64,000 nt of DNA from Nematostella vectensis (lineage: Eukaryota; Cnidaria; Anthozoa; Actiniaria; Edwardsiidae): NCBI RefSeq assembly GCF_932526225.1, contig NC_064039.1, forward strand, positions 6,399,001 to 6,463,000, given 5' to 3'. Within the stretch, counting starts at the first letter, position 1, and each line of letters begins with the position of its first letter. Positions 11,527 to 39,700 of the stretch are shown piece by piece. Under the pieces are notes generated by a model. The model was not told the DNA's origin. It worked only from the letters and a program-made list of their open reading frames with translations, and did not search any database. Made by a program: the position numbers and the translations under genes.

Positions 11527-13340
11527 TTAATGAACGGAGCATGCGCTCTGGATCTCCCGTCCACGATCGTAGACGGCGGTTTGATCAAACGAACTTGCGA
11601 CCCATGGCAAAGTATCTTTTCCTCGCGAACCCCAGTCCAGCGAAATACAGAGAAAAGAGGCCTCTGCTAGCAGGGAACAATAACCCCCTCTCACTGAAAA
11701 AAACATTGTTATCAAAAAGTTTGCAATTTCGCAGTTTTTACAGTTATTTCGCACGGTATTTTTTTTTCTACGTTTTTTAAATTTTTCACTGGACTTGGGG
11801 TTTTCAAGCCCTACACCCGCCCCCGCTAGCCAGCATCTCTCTCTCTATATGATATCTGTATGAAATGTACAACCCGGGAAGCATGGGATCTCAGTTTCGC
11901 TCGTGCAAATTTGTCACATGTGAAACAAACAAGGCAGCTCGTCGATTACCATGTGTGACGCTGGCGTGGGCTTCGTTGAAGCGCGTTCATATCCTCAACT
12001 TTCGATTCTAGTTTCTCATAAACGCAGGCTCGACATGCAACTGCATTAAGCAAGTACTTTCGGTAAGGCCTATTTTAGCCATAGCGTCGGGTAATAGTTT
12101 AGAAGAGGCGCGGCTTGGGCTCAAATGTTTGAAAAGGAAAAAATTCTTTAGTTTTCAAATTATCTTAACAAAAATACTCTCGAATTGACTATCTGAAATT
12201 TATTCTTGTGCAACACTGGTCCTCTTGCCCCTCTCACACAAGTTGCTTTAGGGTGTGGACTTAGCAGGGGGCGTGAATTCGGGGATGGATCTTTGTAGGC
12301 AAGAGTGCATTTATTTTTTCAAAGATTGCGAGGACAATTTTGGCGTAAAATAAAGATTCATCAATCGCGAAGTTTGACAGGTCAGTTTTAAGCCAAAAAT
12401 TCGTGTGCTTCAAGAAAACTGAAAGCCAATCCTTACACATTCCTTTAGTTGTCCATTACTGTAATTCCTTGGGGTTCATTTCGGGGACTCTAGGGGATTG
12501 TTTCGGGTCCGGGATCAGTTGGGGAACTTTTGGGGATCGTTTCGGGTCCTGGGATCATTTCGGGTCCTGTACAGATGACATATTCCAATTCTATGGTTTA
12601 TGCGCGAATGTGTTAAAGTGTTTCACCTCGGCTTTGTTGTGCATTTATTCAAGAAAGAATGCATATTCCATCATTATTTCATAGTTCTAATGATAATCCT
12701 TATTATTTTAAAAGGAAATAAAACGGTAATTTTACCGGTACACACTATGCAGTAAAATAATACACAGCGTCTAAACAATAACTCAATAACCTCACTAGCG
12801 TGAGGCTCTAGCAGAAACGGAGAAACATCTTAAAAATCTCCTAAAGGATGGCAGTTGGTAAGAATTTTATACCCTAAAAGATAGGTCGGTTTCCCCATCT
12901 ACTTTTCTGGAGAGTCCCCCGCGGGCCGCCCGCCTCCAAGCATTTGTTTTCAGTCTTTCTTTGTAAAACTTCTAGAACCCATGCGAGTTTTTAGCGGTTT
13001 TCGGCAATAGTGGGAAACGATGGACTTCCACGTGCTCCACAAATAGAAGACTGCGCTCCGAAAACCCTTCGCACGTGTCGCACACGAACCTAAGATCACG
13101 GACATACATGTTTTAAGTTATATTGTAAGCAAAGACAAAAACCGGCCACCCGCATGCGATAATTTGAAAAATAAACTTTTTATTCCTTGTTCTTAATTAT
13201 CGGTTCGGAACTCTACGACATTAATTTGTTATATATAATTAACATATGTTTTTGATTATTTCCGTTTATGAGGTTTTCTTTGTTTAGGGCTCTTGGGTTT
13301 TCCTCTAGGTGTTCGGTTTCCGGTCCTTTTCACCCTTGAC
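11527..13340. other. Intergenic stretch with repeat fragments
   Basis: No supportable gene. Bases 12475-12570 repeat GGGGATCGTTTCGGGTCC-like words three times. Bases about 12800-12925 form one copy of a dispersed repeat also found at about 40440-40565. Confidence 0.55.
12800..12925 (+). repeat. Dispersed repeat, copy 1
   Basis: Shares GCTCTAGCAGAA, GCAGTTGGT, TACCCTAAAA and TCTACTTTTCTGGA, in the same order and orientation, with 40440-40565. The family is not recognised. Confidence 0.75.
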
Positions 13341-13870
13341 ACCTACATGACATCTGCCAAGTTAGGCAGCCTTATGTATCTATGATGAGACAAAATTATT
13401 GCTGTTTTTAGTGACGTCATCGATGACGTCATGCTCAGTTGACATATTGTTGCACCCCCTTGACACCTACCTGACATCTGCCTAGTTGACCGCGTTATGT
13501 ATCTATGATGAGACAAAATTATTGCTGTTTTTAGTGACGTCATCGATGACGTCATGCTCAGTTGACATATTGTTGCACCCCCCTTGACACCTACCTGACA
13601 TCTGCCTAGTTGACCGCGTTATGTATCTATGATGAGATATGAGTATTGCTGTTTTTAGTGACGTCATCGATGACGTCATGCTCAGTTGACATATCGTTGC
13701 ACCCCCCTTGACACCTACCTGACATCTGCCAAGTTAGATCGCCTTATATGATGTTTTTATGATGAGATATGAGTATTGCCGTTTTTAGTGACGTCATCGA
13801 TGACGTCATGCTCAGTTGACATATCGTTGCACCCCCCTTGACACCTACCTGACATCTGCCAAGTTTGGTT
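13335..13870 (+). repeat. Tandem repeat of about 125 bases, each unit with a double CRE palindrome
   Basis: Four full units. The 20-base palindrome TGACGTCATCGATGACGTCA occurs at 13412-13431, 13535-13554, 13659-13678 and 13789-13808. Around it each unit repeats CACCCCCCTTGACACCTACC, TGACATCTGCC and GCTCAGTTGACATAT. All palindromes are intact. Confidence 0.95.
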
Positions 13871-13894
13871 GTCTAATTTTGTTTCTATGAGTCA

Positions 13895-14120
13895 AAATTA
13901 TAAGTTATAACATTTATGGGCGACGTGTTCTTACATTTATGGTTAACGTGGTTTATAACATTTATGGGCGACATGTTCTTACATTTATGGTTGACTGTTT
14001 ATTACATTTATGGGCGATGTGTTCTTACATTTATGGTTGTTATGACATTTATGGGTGACGTGTTATTACATTTATGGTTGTTATAACATTTATGTGTGTT
14101 ATTACGTTTATGGGTGATAC
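13895..14120 (+). repeat. Degenerate minisatellite around ACATTTATGG
   Basis: ACATTTATGGGCGACGTGTT and ACATTTATGGTTG alternate through the stretch in units of roughly 30-60 bases, directly after the CRE repeat. Confidence 0.85.
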
Positions 14121-15138
14121 ATGCAAGGATTGTAAAGAGAGGAACAACCCACTGCCCCGTTTTGATGACCATTTCTATTGAATATTCTTGCTATGTCAAC
14201 ATAAGCTAACATACGATGAAAACGGCTACTTATTTGCATTTTCCTTGTATTTACTGCCTCGTTCTATAGAAATCGTGGTGTGAAGTCTCATTGTTAACTC
14301 TTTGTGGACGAGTATTCTGCAGTTGCTCCATGAAAACTATCGATTAAAAAGTCAAATAGACTCGATTAGCTCGTTTCTAGAAGTCAAATGGCAGCTGGAT
14401 AATCTGAGAGACTAATAAAAAAAGAATGATAAGCAATTGGATTTACCTTTTGGCTGTTTTAGCGGGGCTTCTTCGATAGTCGCCAGGTAAAATGAGAAGA
14501 TTTATTCAGCTATAATAGGATGTTTGCGAATAATGTAACACGCGTATAAGAATAACAATACCTAGCGTTCCATGGGAGAACGAACAATAAAGCCAATGCC
14601 AATAATAAAACGAAGCGGCAAAAACAATAACTGTTTTAAAAAACAGATGAATGCCGCGCTTTCACTTAATTTTTCCCAAAGGGATTACTGCAGTCCAGGA
14701 ATGCCAAGAAGACAACGACCTTCGGTCAACAATGTTGGTAGAATATACACAGGCCCGTACCCAGGCAGGATTTTCCTAGGGGGGAGGGGTGCATAATCCA
14801 TATAAAAAATAAAATATACATTGACAAAAAAAATAGACATAGACATATTTTCTTATACTGCCGTAAAAAGATGTAGATATAATACGCCATTACTCTCTAA
14901 CATTTACAAGTGAGATTGCCTAATTAAAAAGCACCTCATAAATGTGAAGTGAGTTTTCTGATAAAAATCTTACCACTGCAGTATCTACGGGATTCGGCTA
15001 CAAAAATGTTGTGGATTTATGTAGAATGCTTTTTTTTTATCTAATACGCTTAGAATTTTGTCTACAAAAGCACGTCTTTTGGGCGAATCGAAAGTTAACT
15101 TTCCCTCGTTGTGTGTGTGTGGGGGGAGGGGGGCTTTG

Positions 15139-15337
15139 ACTGCTACTATATATCTTTTCTTACTGAACCTGATACAAGTTTTTTTTTTATCGATTCATAA
15201 TACACATTAGTTTGTTTGGCAACAACATGAATCGATAAAAAAACTTGTATCAGGTCAGGAAAACATGTCCTCCTGATCAGGTATCGCCCTCCCCCCGTAC
15301 CCAGGGGGGTTGAGTAAGAAAAGATAGTAGCAGTCAA
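15139..15337. mobile_element. Nested fold-back (MITE-like) element
   Basis: Outer arms: GACTGCTACTATATATCTTT at 15139 pairs with AAAGATAGTAGCAGTC ending at 15337. Inner arms: TGATACAAGTTTTTTTTT and ATCGATTCAT near 15169-15199 pair with ATGAATCGATAAAAAAACTT and GTATCA near 15228-15255. The motif CCCGTACCCAGGGGGG lies between them. No coding capacity, so a non-autonomous DNA-transposon relic is likely. Confidence 0.72.
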
Positions 15338-15534
15338 TTGATTATATTCAACCAGGGGCTCGTAAGATTCAACTTTGTTCCACGGGTTAAAGAAAACCAC
15401 TCTCTCATAGGAAATAAAGGGGAGGGGGAATAAAGGGGAGGAGGAAAGGGGGGGGGGGGGGTCGGTGGTCGTCAACACTGCACCCTGGTATCCCCGCCCC
15501 TAAAAGAAGCAGGCAGAAGAAACGATTGGGTGGT

Positions 15535-15650
15535 AGGGTGGGATTGGTTACAATCCACAGGCATCCTAATATTTTACCCGCCTACCACCGCGAAACTTGA
15601 CTTGAACCCAGGCCTCTACACAATAGTTCTCTCTCCACTACATCCTTGCA
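15535..15650 (-). mobile_element. Possible tRNA-derived SINE fragment
   Basis: On the minus strand the sequence has a box-B-like GGGTTCAAGTC and, upstream, a weak box-A-like TGTAGTGGAGAG at about tRNA spacing. No tail or target duplication was found, so this stays tentative. Confidence 0.3.
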
Positions 15651-15727
15651 AAGAGATCTAGGGAGGCGTACGTGCGTCCCCTCTCTTCTGCAAATTTAGA
15701 GAGAATTTGGAGAATTTCTCCAACATC

Positions 15728-30992
<15,265 letters not shown>

Positions 30993-31970
30993 CCCGGATG
31001 TTTCAGGGCACATCTCGCACTAGATGATTATTTTTCTATCGATTTTTTTAACATTTCCATGTTGGTGGATATTTGATCAGAAAATGTTCTCGAACAATAA
31101 TATGATTCGCCAAACACTGTAATTCGACTAAAGCCGCATCTATGCTAAAACATTTCTTGTTTATTTGCTGGTTTCATTTATTATCAATATTTGAATATTT
31201 AAATAATATAGGGCAAATATTATCTATTTTTACACGGACTTGTCGGTATGATTGTAAATTAAATATTAATAGATTGGTACACTAATTATAGATTGCTTTA
31301 TTAAACGGAATGAAATGAATTGAATAGATGAGACGATCGGCCCAGTGTACCTCTATGGAGACTACTCCCCCCTCCCCCCTCCGTTTTGACTCCAACCCCC
31401 TCCCCCAACCTCCTCCGTTTTGACTCCACCCCCCTCCCCCAACCTCCTCCGTTTTGACTCCACCCCCTTCCCCAACCTCCTCCGTTTTGACTCCACCCCC
31501 CTCCCCCAACCTCCTCCGTTTTGACTCCACCCCCTCCCCCAACCTCCTCTGTTTTGACTCCACCCCTCTCCCCCAACCTTCTCCGTTTTGGCTAATGAAG
31601 CAGCAATGTACCGGCACAAGCGTTTTAATAAATAGTGCACGTTTTAATGGTTATCGTTTTATAAATTGTTTTAATATCTAGTTTGACTAGTAACATTATG
31701 TACATGTATGCATACACAAACATTTATCATAATTTAAATATAAAGCCCAAAACCCTCACCCTTAGAAAACTGTCTTACATTTGACATCATACCACCTATA
31801 TATATATATATTGAATATTTACTTACAGCAAGAAAGCAAAGACGTTCTGTTACTCGTCTGTTTTTTCTAGCAATTCGTCTCTGCTGATTGCGAGGCTTGC
31901 CGAGAAAGATTTCCTATTATTCTGGATTATCATCTTGCTATCCTTTGATTGTTTGTCCCTACGTTATTTT
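30993..31970. other. Tail-to-tail intergenic gap with a polypyrimidine minisatellite
   Basis: Holds the 3' ends of the convergent mesothelin-like (+) and CAP (-) genes. Bases 31365-31590 contain about seven units of CCTCCTCCGTTTTGACTCCA followed by CCCCCTCCCCCAA variants. An AATAAA lies at 31627-31632. Confidence 0.75.
31365..31590 (+). repeat. 33-base polypyrimidine minisatellite
   Basis: About seven units; strand asymmetry (C/T rich on plus). ORFs on either strand are artefacts of the repeat. Confidence 0.93.
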
Positions 31971-34150
31971 CTAGTATTGCTGCGGAAAAACGTTATTGTC
32001 GAATTCCCTCAACATATTTCCCGACGGACGATATCTCCCCACAACAAACGTCAAGCGCCCGTCGGGGGTCTTGGCCCGACCTAGACCCAGTTCTTTAGTA
32101 CCCTTCCAGACCACTTGGGTAAAATGGCCCGTGTTGGACTGGTATCCAGGTCTGTTGAAGTTATAATACGCTGACTCCTCGTACCACATGTTTGTGGCTT
32201 CTTCGCCCGCAGACTCGTACTTCCCAGTAAACATTGCGAGATTTTCGCCGTCTTCGCCTCGTTCTCGTGTCGAATGCTTCAGTGTTCGCTCTCTCGCGAG
32301 CTTCTCGGCCCAGGCCTGCGCGCCTCTCGCCAGGTCATGTGACCATTTCAGGTTCTTCACGCCGTGAAAAGCGCGAAAGTAATTGTGGGCGTCGAGGGCT
32401 TGCTGTTGGAATAGTTCAAGTGTTGCACGGGAACTGCTCGGTTTATTCTTTTTCTTGTCAATGGAATCTTTGAAGAGAACAAAAGCTTAAACAATAGGGT
32501 TTCACAGATACTAAAAACATCGCATAGTTCTTACCATAACGAGAGTTATCCTGCTGTCCCCCCCGGCCTTTGACTCCATTAAATGAATCTGAAAAAAAAA
32601 ACATATAAGCTGTCACCTCTTCCCCCAGTAGCAGGGAGGGGGGAGAAGTCAAAAGAGGATCCATAATAGTTTTTTCGGGATGCGGGATCTACAGTCTTTT
32701 TAGCGATCGGGATGCAGGAATTCGAGGGAAACACAAGCGGGATTCAAAAAAGAAATTTCGCACGGCAATTTTCTATCGGGATAACGGGGTTTGGGGAAAA
32801 ATACCAGAATAACGGAATTGGGCGGCCTATTGGTGATAATGGAACGCTCTCAGAAGGTCCGTTGAATACAATAAAAGATAAACTGGTAGAACTGCGAGCT
32901 AGCTGAGATTGGGCAAACTATGCCTATGGTACTAGATTTTATATGTTGTACCTCGACTCTTAAATGCTCACGTACCATCTTCCATGTCAATGACAAGAGG
33001 CCTCGGCTTAGCGATAGTCGGTTTGATTTCTAATGAAAAAAAAAAAGAAGATTTGGTATATAGAAGCACAGAGGCAGTAGTTCACAAGCCCTGGGATATA
33101 TTAAAAAATCTTACTTTACCTTCATCGATGATTGGTTTCTTGTATGACCACAGTTCTTTCTTGTGAGAATGACCTATAGCCCGTAATAAAAAAAAAAGCT
33201 GATAAGATTTATATTAAAATGTCAAACACGGGTGAGCCAACTTTTACCTCTTGGGGTTGACTCTGCATTTAGAGCTTTTCGAAATTCTATTGCACCCTCT
33301 GAAAAAAAATATAGGTAAGAGCATTGTAGCGCTCGTGATAATACCGAAACAAACTGGAAGTAACGACTTTGGGGACAAAACCCAACAAAATTACCAGTTA
33401 CGTTGTGATCTTTTACCTTGCCGGTTTGCCGGTTCTTTTCGAGTAGTGCGAGTTAAACGCCCCTCTGTGGTACAAACATAATTTTAGTTTTGACCCCTTC
33501 ATGTCCTGGAACCTTCCACCAATCAGATTTCTCCATAGAGTTCGTGGCGCGCCAATTTAAATAAGAAAGCCATTCAACTACACAAAAGCACCTTCCGCCA
33601 TGTTGATTTGATTGTTGGTGGATTATTTGTGACCTTTAGCGTTTATACCAAGTTAGCTAGGTAAGTGAGCGATTTTGAGATAAGGATATCCTCATGGCCA
33701 TTAGAACTACCCGTCTCAGCTATCTAAACCTGTGGTGCGTTTCGTAGACTTGTAAAACGACGGCATGAAGATGGCGACAATAAGATCAAATCGACCCGGT
33801 GTATAAAGCATCACCACATGATTCTTACCATTTCCTTTCAAGGTGACGGTGATAGCAGACACTACAGTTCTCCTTGGACCATCTGTGAACGTTGTGACGA
33901 TCTGTGAATACAAGGTTAGGGAAGATGTTTGTTGGTCATAGCCGTCAACTCACCTGTATTAGGCGGCTGTCACAAGATTTTGGACCTTATCACAACTCTA
34001 ACTTTTGTGAGAATTTTCGTGCATTCTATGTATTCACCCACATTGGCTCTCTTGTTTTTTTAAAAACATATTTACTGTATTTTACCCAATTTCACAAGAT
34101 TTCCGTCCAAGTTGGAGTGATTGGTGTCAGACCAACGAGTAAGCTTGCGT

Positions 34151-34191
<41 letters not shown>

Positions 34192-36702
34192 TTTAATGAA
34201 CTTAAGCAAAAAAGAAATTCGTTAATGCATCTGATTCACATTGCAAGGACTTGGGTTTTTTGATGTGTACCTGTTTTGGGTCACTAGTAGACCTTGTCTT
34301 GCCGCAGCTCCCAGCGATAGAGCTTGGCCTTGGTTTGTTGTCTCGCTCTGTTTTCCATGCGGGTGTTGGTCTAGACTGGGCAGTCTCAGCGTGTTTGTAG
34401 CTTATGTTGGGTTCCGATACAGGCCTAGGGGGCCTTGGCTTAGGCCGATATTCCTCGGGCTCAAACTTCTTGATGCGATCTTCTATAGTGTCTTGTTTTC
34501 TAAGACCTCTAGAATTCCGTAGAACTAAATCGTTGATTTCCTGTTCTTTTCTTTTAAAATCAGATACTGGTGTACTTTCAGTACTTGCTTGTTCCCATTT
34601 CTTAATTGACTCCCTTGCCTTGCCCTTTGGTTCTGATCTATTTTCCCATAAGCGATTAATATCTCTGCTGTTTCCCTTGAAATCTTCCTTGTCAAACTCT
34701 CTACTTCTTCTGTTCGATTCCCACTTCCCTTTATATTCACTTTTAGTGTCTTTCTCTCCAAACTGCCTCTTATGGACTGGTGTTGGTTCTCTTGCCTCAC
34801 TGAGTGTTGCTCGGATTGGTTTTGGCCTTGACTGCTGTAAGTACACAGCATGGTGAGGTTCCTGGTTTAGGGCCTGGTTATTGTTAGGCATAGCATCCCA
34901 ATTGTTCGAGTGATTGAGAGGACCATTCTGGAATAAAATAATGTAAATTAGTGATAAATTAATATGCACCTTGCTAAGCCAGTGGTGGAGGAATCAAGCA
35001 TTTTGGGGGATACTTTCATTGAGCATGACAATACAATGCTATATTGCTACAAAAATGAGCAGTGTGTATAATAGCTGAGATGAAATGGTATGACTACTCA
35101 TCAGGGTTGTTTAGGGACTCAACATAGAGCAGAAACCAAAAAAGGGGAAACAAGTGCAACGTAGTATTTAAAGCCCTTAATGGGCTGCCTCAAGACCACT
35201 TCAGGGCTAAATTCACCAGATTATGCGACATTTATACAAAGAACACTTGCCAAGCAGCAGCTGATCTAGTTATACCAGCAATTAATTACCAATATATATA
35301 GAGGACATTTGAATATATCTGTGCAAAACTCTGAAACTCTCTTCCACAAGAGACAAAGAGTTCTGTCTCCTGGCTCCTTAGGCCTTTCCATAAATAAATG
35401 TGTAAATAGGATACTTTCCACTTTCTTTTACTTTATCTAAGCATCATTTTATTTATTCAAGTCCCACCTGTGAATTATCTGTTTAGATGTCAAGTATTAC
35501 CCTGAATAAAGGTCTATTAAGGTAAGGAATATTCATGGACCTAGAATCGATCACTGAGGTGTCTAATGTACCTTCATAGGTAGGACGTTCTCTTTAAAGT
35601 GTCTCATGTTGTTTCCTGCAGGTCTGTAGCGACCAACAACAAATATTTTACCATCTTCACCCTGCGCTTTCCCAACACCAAATTCTTCAGTGTCTCTCCA
35701 TACAACCTGAATAATGAAACATGGCGAAATTAACGGACATTTTAGGAATATTAAATATGATTATTCACAGGTCCGTAGCAGGGGCGGGTCTCTGGGAGCA
35801 TATCTCCCTCAATTCATAATGTTTTTCGAGACATACTTATAATTTCAGTCTGCAGTCTTTTTAACTGTATAATTTTTGTAAAGACAAATGGATGCCCTCC
35901 CCCAATATCAATGATTGTGCTACGGCACTAGAACTTACAAGCAAAGTCCTCAAGTGTGTGTATTTGCATATGAGGAGCTACAGTTATGTTTAGCTTATGT
36001 CTTTAGAGTAGAGACGAAAATAATAGATTGTCATTTTTAGAGGCGTTAGAAGGAAATTCAAATTATTGTTTGGAGTAGATTAATAATGCTTATTGCCCCA
36101 TACATGGCATGACTGACATTATGTAGAGGCACGCCAATTCACACAAAACTAAAACAATAAACATGGAATAAAATGCTTTTCATGGATAAATCATTATTTT
36201 CTAGCATTTGTAGTTCGTACGTACGTAGCTTGGGAATCTATCTTATTCTATGTTTTATCACGAATTTTTATACAGAGAAAGGGTATATTAGGTCCACAAA
36301 GTAACATGCTGTTTTGCGCCTCTAGTATCCCGACCATCTACCTCTAATAAACCATCACCAACCCTCAGTGAACGACCACCCTCTTTCAAAACACCAAGCA
36401 CTTACCTGTGTAAAGTGACCAGTATTGCTCTGAAAGCCTGGCTTCCCGAAGTCATAATTGTTGACCTCGTTATACCACTTGTCCACTGCTTCCTCGCCAT
36501 TGATATCTGCCTGGCCAAACTGCACGTAGATATTCTCGCCGTCTTGCGTGTCCGCGTGCTTTAGCCTCCCGCGCATGGCCAGCTGCTCGGCCCAGGCCTG
36601 CGCGTCCCTGGCGAGCCCACTGTTCCATGTCAGCGGTGGGACTTGGTGCAGTGCGCGGTAGCTGTTGTGTGATTTGAGAGTTTGTTTGTCGAAATAATCC
36701 AT
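31971..36702 (-). CDS. Two-CAP-domain protein, GLIPR2/GAPR-1 type (gene B)
   Basis: Ten exons, read on minus: 36702-36406, 35706-35572, 34927-34271, 33901-33829, 33464-33417, 33298-33248, 33173-33120, 33029-32976, 32588-32535, 32467-31971. They join in phase into 639 residues. CAP1 covers residues 1-144 (HNSYRALHQVPPLTWN, then [11 protein letters not shown]) and CAP2 about residues 485-639 ([35 protein letters not shown]). Both keep the His-Glu-Glu-His residues of the CAP pocket. Between them is a charged, proline-rich linker of about 219 residues and a run of five symmetric 48-54-base exons. There is no signal peptide and few cysteines, as in cytoplasmic, Golgi-membrane-bound GAPR-1. The ATG follows an acceptor (AAATAG) by 15 bases, so a 5' UTR intron is likely. 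Paralogue of the gene at 40712-46123. The activity of this family is not settled. Confidence 0.88.
33505..33662 (+). promoter_or_regulatory. Possible promoter and noncoding first exon, antisense to CAP gene B
   Basis: A CCAAT box (CCACCAATCAGATT), a YY1-like CCGCCATGTTG near 33597 and a strong donor (TAGCTAGGTAAGTGAG) at 33661 follow one another on the plus strand. This resembles a promoter with a 5' UTR exon. No downstream exon was identified. Confidence 0.25.
34153..34190. repeat. Poly-G tract, about 38 bases
   Basis: Single uninterrupted G run in the intron after exon 34927-34271 of CAP gene B. Length may be unreliable in the assembly. Confidence 0.97.
35161..35396 (+). pseudogene. Decayed 3' end of a non-LTR retrotransposon reverse-transcriptase ORF
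   Basis: The plus-strand frame reads VVFKALNGLPQDHF and later CAKL*NSLPQETKSSVS, matching the usual LINE C-terminus (KALNGLAP ... KLWNSLP). Two stops interrupt it; the one in KL*NSLP is TGA where TGG is expected. It lies in an intron of CAP gene B, in the opposite orientation, and is clearly dead. Confidence 0.72.
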
Positions 36703-39700
36703 GAGGTGATTTCTTCACTATTTGGAATGAGAAAAAATAATGGATATCCTTTTATTTAGAATTTTAGTTTTATTTTTATGTTGATATCTTTTTTAATACA
36801 TATATTTCAAGCACTCTTAAAAAATACATGTGTCGTAGCCCGCAATGCATTGTAAGTGTCAAATTAGAAATCAAATAAATCGTAAAAAAAAGAAATTCGA
36901 GGTTTGAAAATCTATAGCATTTTATTTATGTTTCTGTAGCATTCAACAGGCTTCAAGACCTCCAGAAATCAGCATTTTGTATAATCCCATGAACCACTGC
37001 GGGTTACACATGGTTTCTCGAGTGCCACTTTAATTTTGATAGGCATAAACCTATTTCAAAAAACGTTCAGTGCAAACGGCAAATGGCGATTGACAAATGA
37101 ACATAAACCGCCCATGGATCCCAAAATATTTGTTCCAAATTAAAAAAAAATATAAATAAAACATATGATTATCTGTTTAAATTGGTATTGGGTTCTGCCA
37201 TCATTTGAATCTTTTTACCACCTTCATTTTTACAAATAATTACTACCCATAAGCACATTTCGGTCGTAGAAACCTCTATGACCTTATCTCATAGACCTGA
37301 AACCATGGCAGTACATTTAACTATAGAATTAGATAAAAATTTTGGACTCGGTTCGCTGTTGGGATAAATACTGAAGACGCCTTTTTCGAAACTTTTGCCA
37401 AAAATTGATATCTTGTGAGGCGGTCTTTTTTAATTGCGCATCTTTCGTCACGCCAGGTCTGTACAAACACGTCCAATAAGTCGGCACCGGAAATTTTGTA
37501 AGTAAACTTTGTATTGTTTCATTCGAGATGTCTGGAGAACGTCTGGACACGTCTGAAAATGTTCAATTCCCTTTTTTGATGCAACTTTTGGTATATCCCC
37601 CTTGTGATTTATATCTATTCCTTATCACTTTTATTGGAATGATATACTGTGACAGCCTATTTAATTAACTTTATTTAACGGTTTGACTCACTTTCTAGAC
37701 TCAAATATTTCCTCAAAAGAAACTCCAATTTCTTTACATTTTACCTAATCTTTTATCATCAGTTTTAATTTGTAGAATAACACGTTTTCTTTTTTTGCGG
37801 GTAAGGGTAAATTTGTGAGAGTTTTTCTGTGGTTGCTTGGCAACCAGCGACTTGGCGAAACCCTGCAGTCATTACACATTAACAAAGCGCTCTGGCAGGT
37901 GCTTGCATAAATTAGCATTATAATGATCATTTCAGCTCTCCGGGTTTGTTTCAAATACCCGTCTATACAAATCCAAACAAAACGAATTCTCGACTTACTC
38001 TTAAAGCATTCATCGTAAACACGACAAGGGTTTAAAAATGGACGTGTTGTCATGTTATAAGGATATTAGGTTAGCTAAAGTAGGGGGGAGTGGTTATTTG
38101 AGTTTGTGGTTGAGCTCAATGCCCTAGACTAGTTGATAAATGAGAGAAGATTATTTTTGTAGCCGCTGTCTTCCGCAAACAAGCGCCAAAGTGCCGACTA
38201 TCGATTCAGAAAAAACCTATAAGGAATATTTTCTTAGTTCTGTGATATTCTACCGTCAAAATAAAATGGAAAAAAGCATCCATATACTTGAGTAAAGGAT
38301 CGAGTATTGTAGATAGAATGGTGCTTTTATAGAAATATCAAAGCAAATTTATACACTTGTACTTATTCGCAAGAAAAATAGTAATACAGAATATCATTCT
38401 GGAAAACCTTTTTACACTAATAGTCGTTAATAGTTTTCGTTTCAGTACGATATTTTGTATGAACACCTCTCTAATGTTCTATGTGCCCTTGAATTTAACT
38501 TTGACGTTTTTCCAGAGATTATAATAGACTTCTTAGGATCATATAGCCTAATTTGAGAAACTCAGCATGCCCTGGAAAACACAGTAAACAATTTACTTCA
38601 CCTCATAAAATGCTTAAACGAAGTTCGCCCCCTGAATGAGTATTCATGAATCAAGCAACCTGCATGTTAGGAAAAACGCTCGACCACTAGCTGACAAATT
38701 AATTGTTTCAAGTAACCCTAGCAGTTAAAAGTGCATGGAAAAGATTACATTACTTTTATTTGTTGGAACTGTTTTGGATGGCCCTAATCATATATAGGTT
38801 GCAAACGCGATCACTGATCTATCTCTGCATACATTATTTCTTTAAGAGGAAATTCGGAATGAAATGCCATCCCACTTGATCCGGATTAGAAAAAGAGAAA
38901 AACAAGCGGTTGGCTTGTACTCCAAAAGATTTACATCCTTGAAAATCGAATTTTAAAGCCAATTTACTTGGGAATCGTCTACCCCCATCGCCGGGAAATA
39001 ACTAATGCGCTAATGCTTTTGCGAGAAACGGAGAACTCACCTTTCAGAGCGTAAAGTTATCGGGTTGAGTGAAGTCTTTGGGGATGTTTTTGCAAGATGT
39101 CCCGAGCGATGTGTTCGGGTTTTCTGCGGAAAATCCCCAAACGCTTGCCTAGGGACAGCGTGTCTTAAAACCCGTAGAATCCGAGACAAAGCACACAGAA
39201 AAGTGTTTTTCGCAAATAGCTTTTGTGTACCCTTACAGACTGATTTGCATTCGGCTAATGAGATGCCTTGTGAATATATTATTAGCAAGGGGAACGTACT
39301 TTATACGTGCTAGAACCAGTCAAGTACCGCGTTCTTTCAAAAGGTGAATAGAAAGGGACGGATACTTATATAGGTATTATTTGTATCAAACTATTATAAT
39401 TTTTATTTGGTAGATGTAGCAAATAAATGACACTAATTAGACTGATGCCGGTTGTGAAAAAAATATTATTAGGTACCTTAATAAAGATAATTCAAAAGAA
39501 TGAAACTTCTATCCAACTATATTTTAATATTTAGAATGAATGGGCTTTGTACACGCTGATGTACTCATGAAGATATGGCAGGTAAATTTGGATGGACATT
39601 ATTTAGATTGCATTATGTAAATAAATGATAAATATAATGTCAAAATTTCAAATGAACAAATATGGCGTTGCTTGGGTGTTGTAAAGTTCCAAAATTTAAA

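Noticed and set aside
34241-34856. Plus-strand ORFs of 93 and 150 codons
   Set aside because: Shadows of the minus-strand linker exon 34927-34271, which is supported by phase on both sides.
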